NCBI GenBank assembly: GCA_963828285.1
Contig: CAWHEB010000002.1
Span: forward strand, 496,001-560,000
Direction: 5' to 3'
From: DAIOEK01 sp963828285
GTDB taxonomy: Bacteria > Chloroflexota > Anaerolineae > Anaerolineales > Anaerolineaceae
DNA: 64,000 bases
In this document: piece by piece, positions 44,646 through 53,364 of the stretch
Position numbering within the stretch: position 1 is the stretch's first letter
How the letters are laid out: the number at the start of each line of letters is the position of its first letter
Translations under genes and position numbers: made by a program
The notes under the pieces: model-generated
Databases searched by the model: none
What the model was told of the DNA's origin: nothing
What the model saw: only the letters and a program-made list of their open reading frames with translations

Positions 44646-45517
44646 ACCAGGTATTAACTCCCCAGGATTGGATGAAATTATCTGCTTTTCTCGATGGTCA
44701 GCTCACTGCAGTTGAACACGAGGAAGTGGAGCATTTCTGCGCCCTCTACCCAACCTGGCGGGCTGGTCTCTCCGCTCTGGAACACACCCGCATCCTATTG
44801 CGCTCCGCCCCCAAACGCGGAGCTCCCCGTAATTTCACCATCTCCGAAAAAATCGCCAACACCATCCGCAAGCCCGCCAGGGGGATACTTCCCCTCAGGT
44901 GGGTAAGTGTATTTTCGTCCGCAATGGCAGCAGTTCTGCTTCTAATCGGTTTCGTCTCACAATCCAGACCAACCTTCCTGCCAGCCGCTCCGGCCATGGC
45001 GCCAGAGTCAGCCGCAGTCATGTCTGAAAAAGCCCCGGCAGTTGCTGAACCTACCCTTCCTCCCATCATCATTTGGGGAGTTCCCGGTACAGTTCCACAG
45101 GGATATGGTGCCACCAACGGGCAGGTATTGGGAATGGGCGGCGGTGGTGCCGGTGGTCGTGGAGGCGGTGGCGGTGGTGGAGACGGTCAGGATGTCACCA
45201 GTATGGCTCCATCCATGGACATAGCCCCAGCGCCGGCTTTGGTCGCCCCGGAGATCACCGGTAATGCGGCGGTTCCTTCTGCTGAATCTGCTGCACCTGC
45301 TGATACTGAACCACTGGTGCTTCCGCAAAATGGTCCGATCCTGGGAATGAATTTGAAAGCTCCTGAAGCTGTCAGTGCTGTATCGGTTGAAACGACTGCT
45401 GCTCCGAATATTTTCACACGATTGGTTGAAAGACCATTCATCTTATCCGGAATATTATTGGCTATTGCAGCCATCATTACAGGCATCATCGCCTGGAGAA
45501 AGCCTTCCCGGAAGTAA
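44642..45517 (+). CDS. Probable anti-sigma factor with membrane helices and a glycine-rich segment
   Basis: 291 residues. The N-terminal ~50 residues (DWMKLSAFLDGQLTAVEHEE) follow the anti-sigma pattern, although the zinc-binding HxxxC pair of classical zf-HC2 domains is not clearly present. One membrane helix at about 87-107, then an exported Ala/Pro-rich region with an almost pure glycine stretch at about 165-180 (GGGGAGGRGGGGGGGDG), and a C-terminal membrane helix at about 264-283. Overlaps the sigma gene, so it presumably holds that sigma factor at the membrane. Confidence 0.78.
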   Translation: MNQVLTPQDWMKLSAFLDGQLTAVEHEEVEHFCALYPTWRAGLSALEHTRILLRSAPKRGAPRNFTISEKIANTIRKPARGILPLRWVSVFSSAMAAVLLLIGFVSQSRPTFLPAAPAMAPESAAVMSEKAPAVAEPTLPPIIIWGVPGTVPQGYGATNGQVLGMGGGGAGGRGGGGGGGDGQDVTSMAPSMDIAPAPALVAPEITGNAAVPSAESAAPADTEPLVLPQNGPILGMNLKAPEAVSAVSVETTAAPNIFTRLVERPFILSGILLAIAAIITGIIAWRKPSRK

Positions 45518-46026
45518 TGATCCCCATCGAAAAAGTAAAGTTCTGCCTGCGGTGCGGGACCGCACTCGAAGACCGCATCTACGAAGATGGACACCTCCAT
45601 CCCATTTGCCCAAATTGCAACTGGGTCTTCTTCTCGGATCCCAAGGTGGCAGCAGCCGTTCTGATCACCAAAGATGATCGAATTCTGTTGGTCCAGCGGA
45701 CTTTTGACCCGATGCAAGGCTATTGGACCCTCCCTGCCGGATATATGAACGGTGGAGAACACCCTGAAGAAGCTGCAGCCCGTGAATGCCTTGAAGAGAC
45801 TGGCCTCGAAGTGAAGATCACCGGATTGTTCAAATTGATCGGTGGCCGAGACCATCCGCGCGGAGCTGATATTGTCCTGGTATATGAAGGTGAGATTATT
45901 GGCGGGGTTCTGCAGGCTCAGGATGATGCCGCAGCAGCCGAATATTTTTCGCTGGATGATCTTCCCCCGTTAGCTTTCCGGGCAACCAAAGAAGCGATAG
46001 CAGAATTTGCCCTTAAGAAAAAATAA
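45517..46026 (+). CDS. NUDIX hydrolase with N-terminal zinc ribbon
   Basis: 169 residues. A zinc ribbon (CLRCGTAL at about 10, CPNCNWVFF at about 31) precedes a NUDIX domain whose box is complete (GGEHPEEAAARECLEETGLE). The arrangement resembles the NADH pyrophosphatase (NudC) group, but the protein is shorter and lacks that family's N-terminal part. Hydrolyses a nucleoside diphosphate derivative; substrate unassigned. Its ATG shares one base with the preceding stop codon. Confidence 0.87.
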   Translation: MIPIEKVKFCLRCGTALEDRIYEDGHLHPICPNCNWVFFSDPKVAAAVLITKDDRILLVQRTFDPMQGYWTLPAGYMNGGEHPEEAAARECLEETGLEVKITGLFKLIGGRDHPRGADIVLVYEGEIIGGVLQAQDDAAAAEYFSLDDLPPLAFRATKEAIAEFALKKK

Positions 46027-46048
46027 GATCAAGCAATTGATAAAAAAA

Positions 46049-46086
46049 GTGGACATCGGCTGCCCTGCAACAGCCGATGTCCTTTC
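46049..46086 (+). terminator. Terminator after the sigma/anti-sigma/NUDIX operon
   Basis: GGACATCGGCTG pairs with CAGCCGATGTCC around CCCTGCAA, followed by TTTC. Confidence 0.78.
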
Positions 46087-46226
46087 TAAGGAGGAGAACA
46101 AGTTAGATGCTCTTGAAGTCTTAATGGTCCACTACCGCTAGAGAACGATTGAACCTTCTAGAACATTGAACTAATTACATTGTAGGCAAATTCTAATAAA
46201 ACTTTCTAAATATTAGATTAATTTCG

Positions 46227-46251
46227 GGTCAATATTATGTTAATATTGACC
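46227..46251. promoter_or_regulatory. Perfect 11-bp hairpin upstream of ftsK
   Basis: GGTCAATATTA-TGT-TAATATTGACC, followed by ATTTTTG. It could be an operator or a weak terminator. The rest of the 381-bp gap 46027-46407 has the terminator above and nothing else I can identify. Confidence 0.5.
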
Positions 46252-46407
46252 ATTTTTGTAGGATTCAGGATGATGGTCATATCCAGATTTTGAATCTGCA
46301 TGACCTCTGTCATTCCCAAAAATCCCCAAAAATGACGAATATCCAGTACCGTACTTTTTCTTTGGGTATGATTCATGCAATCAAAAAGTTGACAGGTAAA
46401 AACCCAT

Positions 46408-48808
46408 ATGCCAACGAAAAGATCAACCAAAGCCCTACTTAAATCAGTACGACCCACCGGATCCCATGGGAAAGGGTCCACTTTCAGGGGCGTATATACC
46501 CCGTCTGCTGGATCAAGGCAACGGAAATCCCCATCCTATAATTCCGACGGATCCATGTCCGTTGATCGAAAACTGGATATCCTCGGCATTGCCCTCCTGC
46601 TTGTGGGATTGATCGGTGCATTAAGCCTTTTCTCTGGAAACAGCACCTTGATCACCGGTTGGATCGCCAGTCTACTTGGCTGGTTGAGCGGATGGGGCGC
46701 ATGGATCATTCCGCTTTCCTTGATCGTCATCGGTCTTTACTTGATCCTGAGAAAGTTTGACCAGATCCCACGTCCGCGTTTTGAGCAGATCGCCGGGTTT
46801 GTCCTGCTTTACTTAAATATCCTTGCCCTGCTGAATTTTTTCACCGGGGATTTGACTGATGTATATGCACTGGCTGAAGCCGGGATGGCTGGCGGAATTA
46901 TCGGTGGATTAATACTGACGGTCCTGGTCCAGACTTTGGGCGGCATCGGAGCTTTCCTGGTTCTGTGTGCCTGGTTGCTTGGTCGCTCTGATCTTCTGCT
47001 TTGACCTTTCCTTCCAGCAGATATTCCATGCCATCGGTGTTCTGACCGGGTGGGTCAAAACGAATGTACCGGCTGAAACTGGATTCATGAAATCGATCTC
47101 AAGCTCGTGGCACGAATTACGGGCGAAAATTGCACCTGAATTTGCATCTTCTGCTCCATTCGTGGATGACGAAGACGAGCTGGACGAAGCAGTTGAAGAT
47201 GGTTTCGTTCCAATTCAAGGGGTAGGATCTGTAGAATCTGATGGTCTTCAAGCTCTTACTGGAACCGCGATCATTCCCGAAGTTTCAATGCCCGCTCCAG
47301 ATCCAGTATGGAAACTTCCCGATCCGGAAAAGATCCTGGAGCATGGTTCACCCATGATCGAGAATGAGAAAATGAATCTGGAACGCGCCAGGGTCATTGA
47401 AGAAACATTGACCGATTTCGGTGCACCGGGGCATGTGGTAGAAATTCTTCGCGGTCCATCTGTGACCATGTTTGGAGTGGAACCAGATTTTGTCGAAAAT
47501 CGAAGCGGCAACCATACCAGGGTTAGAGTATCCAAGATCGTCTCTTTATCAGATGACCTTGCCCTCGCTCTCGCCGCCACGCGGATCCGTATCCAGGCAC
47601 CTGTTCCCGGGAGGAATTACGTCGGCATCGAAGTCCCCAACGACAACAAATCCATGGTCAGGCTGCGCGATGTCTATGAAAGCTCCCAGTTCAAACGATT
47701 AAAGACCTCGCTTAAGATCGCCCTGGGGAAAGATGTTTCCGGTATCCCCGTTGCAGCGGACCTGACGGCCATGCCTCACTTGCTCATCGCTGGAACGACC
47801 GGTTCAGGTAAATCGGTGTGTGTAAATGCGATCTTGAGCTGCTTATTGATGAACAACACTCCAGACGACTTAAGACTGATCCTCGTTGATCCGAAGCGGG
47901 TGGAGTTTACGAATTACAACGGCATCCCCCATCTACTGGCACCGGTTGTGGTCGATGCCGAAAAGGTCATCGGCGCGTTGCAGTGGATGCTCCGTGAAAT
48001 GGATGCCCGATATCATAAATTCTCGTCTGCAGGTGCCCGAAATCTTGAAGAGTTCAATGTGCGCATGCAATTGCGCGGCGAGAAGAAACTTCCCAAATTG
48101 GTCATTGTCATCGACGAGTTGGCAGACCTGATGATGCTCGCTCCTGCAGAAACTCAAGCAGCCATCACCAGGCTGGCACAGATGGCCCGTGCGACCGGAT
48201 TGCATCTGGTGGTAGCCACCCAGCGCCCGTCCACGGATGTGATCACTGGCTTGATCAAAGCCAATTTCCCATCCCGGATCGCATTCTCAGTGGCAACCAT
48301 GATCGACAGTCGGGTGATCCTGGACCAGCCTGGGGCTGAAGACTTGCTCGGGCATGGGGATATGTTATTTCAGGCTCCAGATGCTGCTGCACCTGTCCGC
48401 GTTCAAGGCGTGTATGTTTCTGATGCGGAAATTCAAAAGCTGGTGGATTACTGGCGCGGAGTATTGTTGGAACAAGCCGAAGGAGAATCCACAGGCGATA
48501 GTGATGATGTACCAACCGCTGTGCTGCCTCCTTCAGGGATGTTAAAACAGGTGGATTTTTGGACAGAGAGTGGCGGAAGGCCAAATGATGATCCTCTGCT
48601 CGATGAGGTAAAGGAATTGGTAAGACGCGAAGGAAGGGCATCCATTTCGATGCTGCAGCGCCGCATGAGGATTGGCTACACCCGGGCAGCCAGGCTGGTG
48701 GACAGGTTGGAGGAGTTGAAAGTGATCGGTCCATCCCAGGCAAACACCCAGGTTCGGGAAGTACTGGATTACGGGCAAACCGCTCCACCGGAAGACGATG
48801 GCGCGTAA
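46408..48808 (+). CDS. ftsK: DNA translocase FtsK/SpoIIIE, frameshifted
   Basis: 799 residues after repair. Basic N-terminus, four to five membrane helices (about 55-215), then a +1 skip near 46978 within the membrane domain (LCAWLL to VALIFCFDLSFQQ). The motor follows: Walker A (LIAGTTGSGKSVCVNAIL), Walker B (LVIVIDELADLMM), and RATGLHLVVATQRPSTDVIT. The C-terminal gamma winged helix that reads FtsK-orienting sequences is complete (VRREGRASISMLQRRMRIGY and TRAARLVDRLEELKVIG). It pumps chromosomal DNA through the division septum. As it is normally essential or near-essential, the break is probably an error in the sequence. Confidence 0.93.
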
Positions 48809-48816
48809 ATAAAACC

Positions 48817-48851
48817 AAAAAGCCTTCAATATTTCCGAAGGCTTTTTCTTA
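48817..48851 (+). terminator. Terminator of ftsK
   Basis: AAAAAGCCTTC pairs with GAAGGCTTTTT, then CTT. Confidence 0.88.
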
Positions 48852-49015
48852 ATACACTGGAGATTTTCTGTTAATTCCGGTTATGATAATCAGCCAATAT
48901 TGTCCGATTCGGACCTTATAATCGATTAAATGTTGTGCATAATTTGCTTTGTGATTATATTGTGACAATACCGTTTGCCTGCTATGACAATGACCTTGCA
49001 TTTACCCAACATTTA

Positions 49016-49044
49016 TTGACGGGCATATCTCAAACCTGTATAGT
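49016..49044 (+). promoter_or_regulatory. Promoter of the Tad-like gene cluster
   Basis: TTGACG, a 17-base spacer and TATAGT lie 36 bases before the first gene of the cluster. Confidence 0.65.
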
Positions 49045-49079
49045 ATAGGCAGGTGAAGTCTATTAAATAGGAACCACAC

Positions 49080-49721
49080 ATGATACAAAAGCTAAGAAAT
49101 CGTTGGAATCGAATCCCAGCTCGCGGACAATCACTGGTTGAATTGGCTATCTTTTTCCCAATTATCCTGATGATGCTCTCTGGACTGGTGGAATTCGGTT
49201 TTATGCTAAACCAGTATCTCAACCTGATGGATGGTCCGCGAGAAGGCGCCAGGTATGCTGTTGATGTTTCCCCATTCCTCGATCCAACAGATAATGACGA
49301 TATTAATTTCTACACCAACCTGGACCCGAACCATCCGGGAATCGCGCAAATCGTCCAACAGGCTATCGTTCCTTACTACCTCGACCCCGCCACAGACGAT
49401 GTTGTGATCTCGGTTGTATCCATAAAAGATGGGAATATATTCCACCGATATCCAGATGATGTGGGAGTGACAACTATCCCCGGTCAATTCTCACTATACA
49501 ACCACCATACTGCAAAACTGACCGATGCTCAAATCGCTTCAAAACTGATTGCTGCAGCACCAAAATCCGGAGCGGTTGTGGTTGAAATGTTCTATGGTTA
49601 CAACCAGGAATTAGCTCTACCCTGGATCACTGTTTTTGTTCCTGATCCGATCGAGCTTCATATGTATGCCGTGTCACCTCTTCCTGCGGCAGCGCCACCT
49701 GATGCAACTCCTACTCCTTAA
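49080..49721 (+). CDS. TadE-like pseudopilin
   Basis: 213 residues. The N-terminus (ARGQSLVELAIFFPIILMML, then SGLVEFGFMLNQYLNLMDG) is the TadE motif: a short basic leader, the conserved Glu-containing hydrophobic helix, then PREGARYAVD. The remainder is an exported domain with no recognised fold, ending in a Pro-rich tail. TadE proteins are minor pseudopilins of Flp/Tad systems. No prepilin peptidase, TadA ATPase or Flp pilin is in the window. First gene of three closely spaced Tad-type genes (14-15 bp gaps). Confidence 0.83.
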   Translation: MIQKLRNRWNRIPARGQSLVELAIFFPIILMMLSGLVEFGFMLNQYLNLMDGPREGARYAVDVSPFLDPTDNDDINFYTNLDPNHPGIAQIVQQAIVPYYLDPATDDVVISVVSIKDGNIFHRYPDDVGVTTIPGQFSLYNHHTAKLTDAQIASKLIAAAPKSGAVVVEMFYGYNQELALPWITVFVPDPIELHMYAVSPLPAAAPPDATPTP

Positions 49722-49735
49722 CCCGGGCAGATCCT

Positions 49736-51457
49736 ATGCAAAATAGATTCAAAAAATTTCTCCAACGCAGTGAAAAAGGCCAATCGATGGTTCTCATCGC
49801 TCTGGTCTTTATTGGTTTATTAGCATTTATCGGACTGACGGTGGATCTGGGTATCCTGTTTGTATCCTATGGGAATTTACGCCGCGCTGTGGATAACGCC
49901 GCATTGGCTGCTGCCACTCAAATGCGTGAAAACTATACCAACCTTCAACTCAAAGATTCAGCGGCTCAGTTTTTACATCTCAATAATGTGATGGTTGATC
50001 CCGTTACAGTCAACGTGCAGACATGCGATTCCGCTCCTGGAGATCCCCAGCTATGCCCAACCGGTGGAGCCAGCCGCCGGAAATTGGTCCGGGTTACTGC
50101 ATCCGCCCCGGTGGAGTTTTCATTCCTGCCCGTGATCGGAATGTATTCCACAGATATCACAGCTAACGCGATTGCGGAAGCGGCATCCATGGATGTTGTT
50201 TTGGTGGTTGACATATCTGAATCAATGGCGAATGAAAGTACACCGGATTATTTAAAAGACCCAACCAACTGCAATCTTGAAGACGCGGACCCGGATGGTG
50301 TAGCACCATGGAACACACCCTCAGGTGACGGCATCCCCGGGGAATGTCATCCCTTCGAAGAAGTAAAAACTGCGGCAGCCGCCACTTTTGCAAATTACAT
50401 TTTGAATAAACCAGCCGCAGAAGAAGAAGACCGCCTCGCAATTGTGGTTTTTTCGAATGGATGGGAAGCCGGATATTCCGCAGACAACAAAATTCCAACC
50501 AAAGGTACTGGTGTGGTTTGCCCGGATGGATTACGAAATGCAAATGGGAATTGCACGAACTTCCCCTGGACGAGCGATTATACAACCGCATACAATCTTC
50601 TGACCGATCTCAAGGTTTATGAACGCGCCAGATGTCTATCACCCTGGCAAGAGCAGGAAACTCCAGGATCATGCTCGGAGTATAGTGACACTGTTACTCC
50701 ACCGATCAATACAACGTACATAGCTGCCCGTTGTCCTTATGCCCAAAGTGTAAACTTGACAACAGGGACGATAGGACCACCAACCGTACCGAATGTCCGC
50801 GATGCTTCAACCTGCCAGACGACAAACATCGGCGGCGGCTTGAGAACAGGAGCATCGTTGTATGGTGTTGACATGCGAAAAGACGCATTGTGGTTGATGA
50901 TCCTGCTTACTGATGGGGCAGCTAACGCGACAGAAGTCTCTCATGATTCAGATCCCGAATATCTATCCGCTGGAAACGCTGTTCTTCAATCGATTTCCAT
51001 TTCATTACCGATCGGTTTTTGTCCATTGGGTATTAATATCAATGAAGGATGCCGCGATAATAGCGCCACCACAAGACATGCACATACAGCTCCTGCGGTC
51101 TATGACGCGGATGATTATGCGAGAGATATGGCCGATCTGGTTGCCTGCGATGCGACTACCCCGGCTGCTGGTTGTGATCGATCCGGACAGGGAGCGATCA
51201 TGTTTGCCATTGGTTTGGGTGATACAGTGGTCAATGCTCCATTGGATGGCAGCGGTGTTCCATACGGAGATACATTATTGAGATATGTGGGTGCTGTGGG
51301 TGATGATGGTGATCCCGCGACCGACCCTTGTACCAGTGTTGCCATCAATGGTGCCGGTTATAGCTGTGGAAATTATTACTTCTCCGCCTCAGGCGCGGGA
51401 TTAAATTCTGTGTTTCAACAAATTGCCAGTCGGGTCTTTACCCGGTTGGCCAAGTAG
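49736..51457 (+). CDS. TadG-like protein with von Willebrand factor A domain
   Basis: 573 residues. A TadG N-terminus (EKGQSMVLIALVFIGLLAFI, LTVDLGILFVSYGNLRRAVD, NAALAAATQM) anchors the protein. A VWA domain starts at about 148 with a MIDAS motif (DVVLVVDISESM, i.e. DxSxS) and includes LWLMILLTDGAAN as the second metal site region. Many cysteines are present in the exported part (for example CDATTPAAGCDRS), suggesting disulphides. It ends FQQIASRVFTRLAK, a usual TadG ending. Likely a surface adhesion or secretion-associated protein. Confidence 0.86.
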   Translation: MQNRFKKFLQRSEKGQSMVLIALVFIGLLAFIGLTVDLGILFVSYGNLRRAVDNAALAAATQMRENYTNLQLKDSAAQFLHLNNVMVDPVTVNVQTCDSAPGDPQLCPTGGASRRKLVRVTASAPVEFSFLPVIGMYSTDITANAIAEAASMDVVLVVDISESMANESTPDYLKDPTNCNLEDADPDGVAPWNTPSGDGIPGECHPFEEVKTAAAATFANYILNKPAAEEEDRLAIVVFSNGWEAGYSADNKIPTKGTGVVCPDGLRNANGNCTNFPWTSDYTTAYNLLTDLKVYERARCLSPWQEQETPGSCSEYSDTVTPPINTTYIAARCPYAQSVNLTTGTIGPPTVPNVRDASTCQTTNIGGGLRTGASLYGVDMRKDALWLMILLTDGAANATEVSHDSDPEYLSAGNAVLQSISISLPIGFCPLGININEGCRDNSATTRHAHTAPAVYDADDYARDMADLVACDATTPAAGCDRSGQGAIMFAIGLGDTVVNAPLDGSGVPYGDTLLRYVGAVGDDGDPATDPCTSVAINGAGYSCGNYYFSASGAGLNSVFQQIASRVFTRLAK

Positions 51458-51471
51458 GAAGCGAGCGGCCT

Positions 51472-53262
51472 ATGGAACCTAAACTGATCTTACAAACGAT
51501 ACGCAAAAAACCAATCTCTGCACAATCGATGGTGGAGTTCGCATTGGTATTGCCTATTCTGCTCGCTCTGATTTTCGGTATCATTGAATTCGGCCGGCTC
51601 TTCCAGGCCTGGTTATCTGTGCAGAACAGCGCCCGGTTTGCTGTGCGTTACGCAGTGACTGGTGAATTCAATCCCGTCTATTGCCCTGATGCGGCAATTG
51701 CAGAAGTCAATAACGATGTATTTAAAAAATACGGTTCGCCTGCCCAAAACATCAGTCCAGTTATTAACCCTGCAGTAGCTGATACCTGGGGTGGTGATCC
51801 CCAAGATTGCCGTATTCCAAATACATACCAGACCGACCTTATGTCGAAAGCTCCTTTCAATGGAATGAATGCCAATACGCAACAGCTTGCCATGTCTGAA
51901 ACGATCCAGAATATGACAGCCGTTTTACAGGACTATTCCCGTTTACATTCAATTCATGACGTCACCAAGTTTGATGCCTTCGCAATAAATCTGGATGACA
52001 CCAAAACATTAACCTCTGAAATCGGTTATTTCAATGTTGTTGTTTACTCCTCACGTCTCATAGCAAATGGAGGCGTGATCACCTATTCTGATCCAGCCAA
52101 TAACGTTTACTGGGGTGTTTCACCTAACGAAGATGCCGGCGGACCTGGTAATCGCGTTGCCATTGGTGTGGATTTTAATCATCCCTTGATTACTCCATTC
52201 CTGGCAACTGCCTGGCCATACGTCCATCTGACGACTGTACGCGAAGGAATCATCGAAAACTTCCGAACATCAAAAACGATCAATGTTGCACCACCAATCT
52301 CCATGCCGAGTCCAACTGCATCATTGACTCCGTCTTCATCACCGACTGCCACGGACACACCAACTCCTACCTATACAGATACTCCAACCCCAACGGACAC
52401 GTTAACTCCAACAGACACATTGACACCAAGTGATACACCGACCGAAACTCTCACTTTGACACCTTCGCAAACTTCTTCTCAAACAGCATCATTAACTGCA
52501 ACGCGAACGCCAACTGCTTCGAGAACTCCTACTTATACACCTACACCTAATTGCTCAAATATTGCGATAACAACTGGCTTGTATCGTTACTCACAGACAG
52601 AATTACGGTTGATTGTCCGCAATAACAATACGGTACCAATCGTATTCGGAACTGCTGTTCTTAACTGGAACAAGAGTGTCGGTACGCAAGTTGTCTCCTC
52701 GATGAGGATGAACGGCGTAACCTTGACCGGCTCTAATTATTCCAGTTCACCTTCTACCGGTACAGGATCGCAGAACTTCCCGGCAGGGAATAACTGGACT
52801 TACCGAGCAAATTTCAGTGGTATGGGCGCCAATTGGTTAATCGGCAACTTTAGCGTTAACCTCAGCTTCGATGGCGGACGATGTTCAGTTTCAAGTAGTG
52901 TTGTCCTGGTTACTCCTACACCGACCAATACGCGGACAAATACTGCAATTCCACCGACACCTACCAATACTTTTACACCGTCGAGAACACCGACAGCATC
53001 AAATACCCCGTTACCGACCAATACTTTTACAAGCACAAATACTCCTTTGCCGCCTACATCAACGTTTACGCGCACACCAGTTACTCCTACAAACACCTTT
53101 ACTGCGACGAAAACTAAAACACCGATCACTCCTACGAGTACATTTACGCATACAGCCATACCAACCATCACGAATACTCCGACGCGGACAAATACTCCAA
53201 CACCGTCGAGGACGCCTACTCCAACACCAACAGATACACCAGACGGTTGCACGGACTGCTAA
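51472..53262 (+). CDS. TadE-like protein with Thr/Pro-rich stalks and a beta-sandwich domain
   Basis: 596 residues. TadE N-terminus (SAQSMVEFALVLPILLALIF, GIIEFGRLFQAW). After about 270 residues comes a Thr/Pro repeat stalk (about 280-360, TPTPT, DTPT steps), a cysteine-flanked domain (about 361-480, with ELRLIVRNNNTVPIVFGTAV and NWTYRANFSGMGANWLIG) that resembles a cellulose-binding-type beta sandwich, and a second Thr/Pro stalk (about 483-590) ending CTDC. Such stalks are a hallmark of Chloroflexota surface proteins and are probably glycosylated. No cell-wall anchor motif is seen. Confidence 0.8.
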   Translation: MEPKLILQTIRKKPISAQSMVEFALVLPILLALIFGIIEFGRLFQAWLSVQNSARFAVRYAVTGEFNPVYCPDAAIAEVNNDVFKKYGSPAQNISPVINPAVADTWGGDPQDCRIPNTYQTDLMSKAPFNGMNANTQQLAMSETIQNMTAVLQDYSRLHSIHDVTKFDAFAINLDDTKTLTSEIGYFNVVVYSSRLIANGGVITYSDPANNVYWGVSPNEDAGGPGNRVAIGVDFNHPLITPFLATAWPYVHLTTVREGIIENFRTSKTINVAPPISMPSPTASLTPSSSPTATDTPTPTYTDTPTPTDTLTPTDTLTPSDTPTETLTLTPSQTSSQTASLTATRTPTASRTPTYTPTPNCSNIAITTGLYRYSQTELRLIVRNNNTVPIVFGTAVLNWNKSVGTQVVSSMRMNGVTLTGSNYSSSPSTGTGSQNFPAGNNWTYRANFSGMGANWLIGNFSVNLSFDGGRCSVSSSVVLVTPTPTNTRTNTAIPPTPTNTFTPSRTPTASNTPLPTNTFTSTNTPLPPTSTFTRTPVTPTNTFTATKTKTPITPTSTFTHTAIPTITNTPTRTNTPTPSRTPTPTPTDTPDGCTDC

Positions 53263-53280
53263 CAAATAGATGGCTTTATA

Positions 53281-53316
53281 AAATCTCCCCACAAGTTTTT
53301 GTGGGGAGATTTCGTT
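53281..53316 (+). terminator. Terminator of the Tad-like cluster
   Basis: AAATCTCCCCACAA pairs with TTGTGGGGAGATTT. Confidence 0.88.
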
Positions 53317-53364
53317 GAAATCATATTTGTTTTTGTTTTTGATAATTTAGTATAGTATTAATGT

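Noticed and set aside
52320..53250. Thr/Pro tandem repeats as a DNA-level microsatellite
   Set aside because: The repetition is at the amino acid level with varied codons, in keeping with a protein stalk rather than a DNA repeat.
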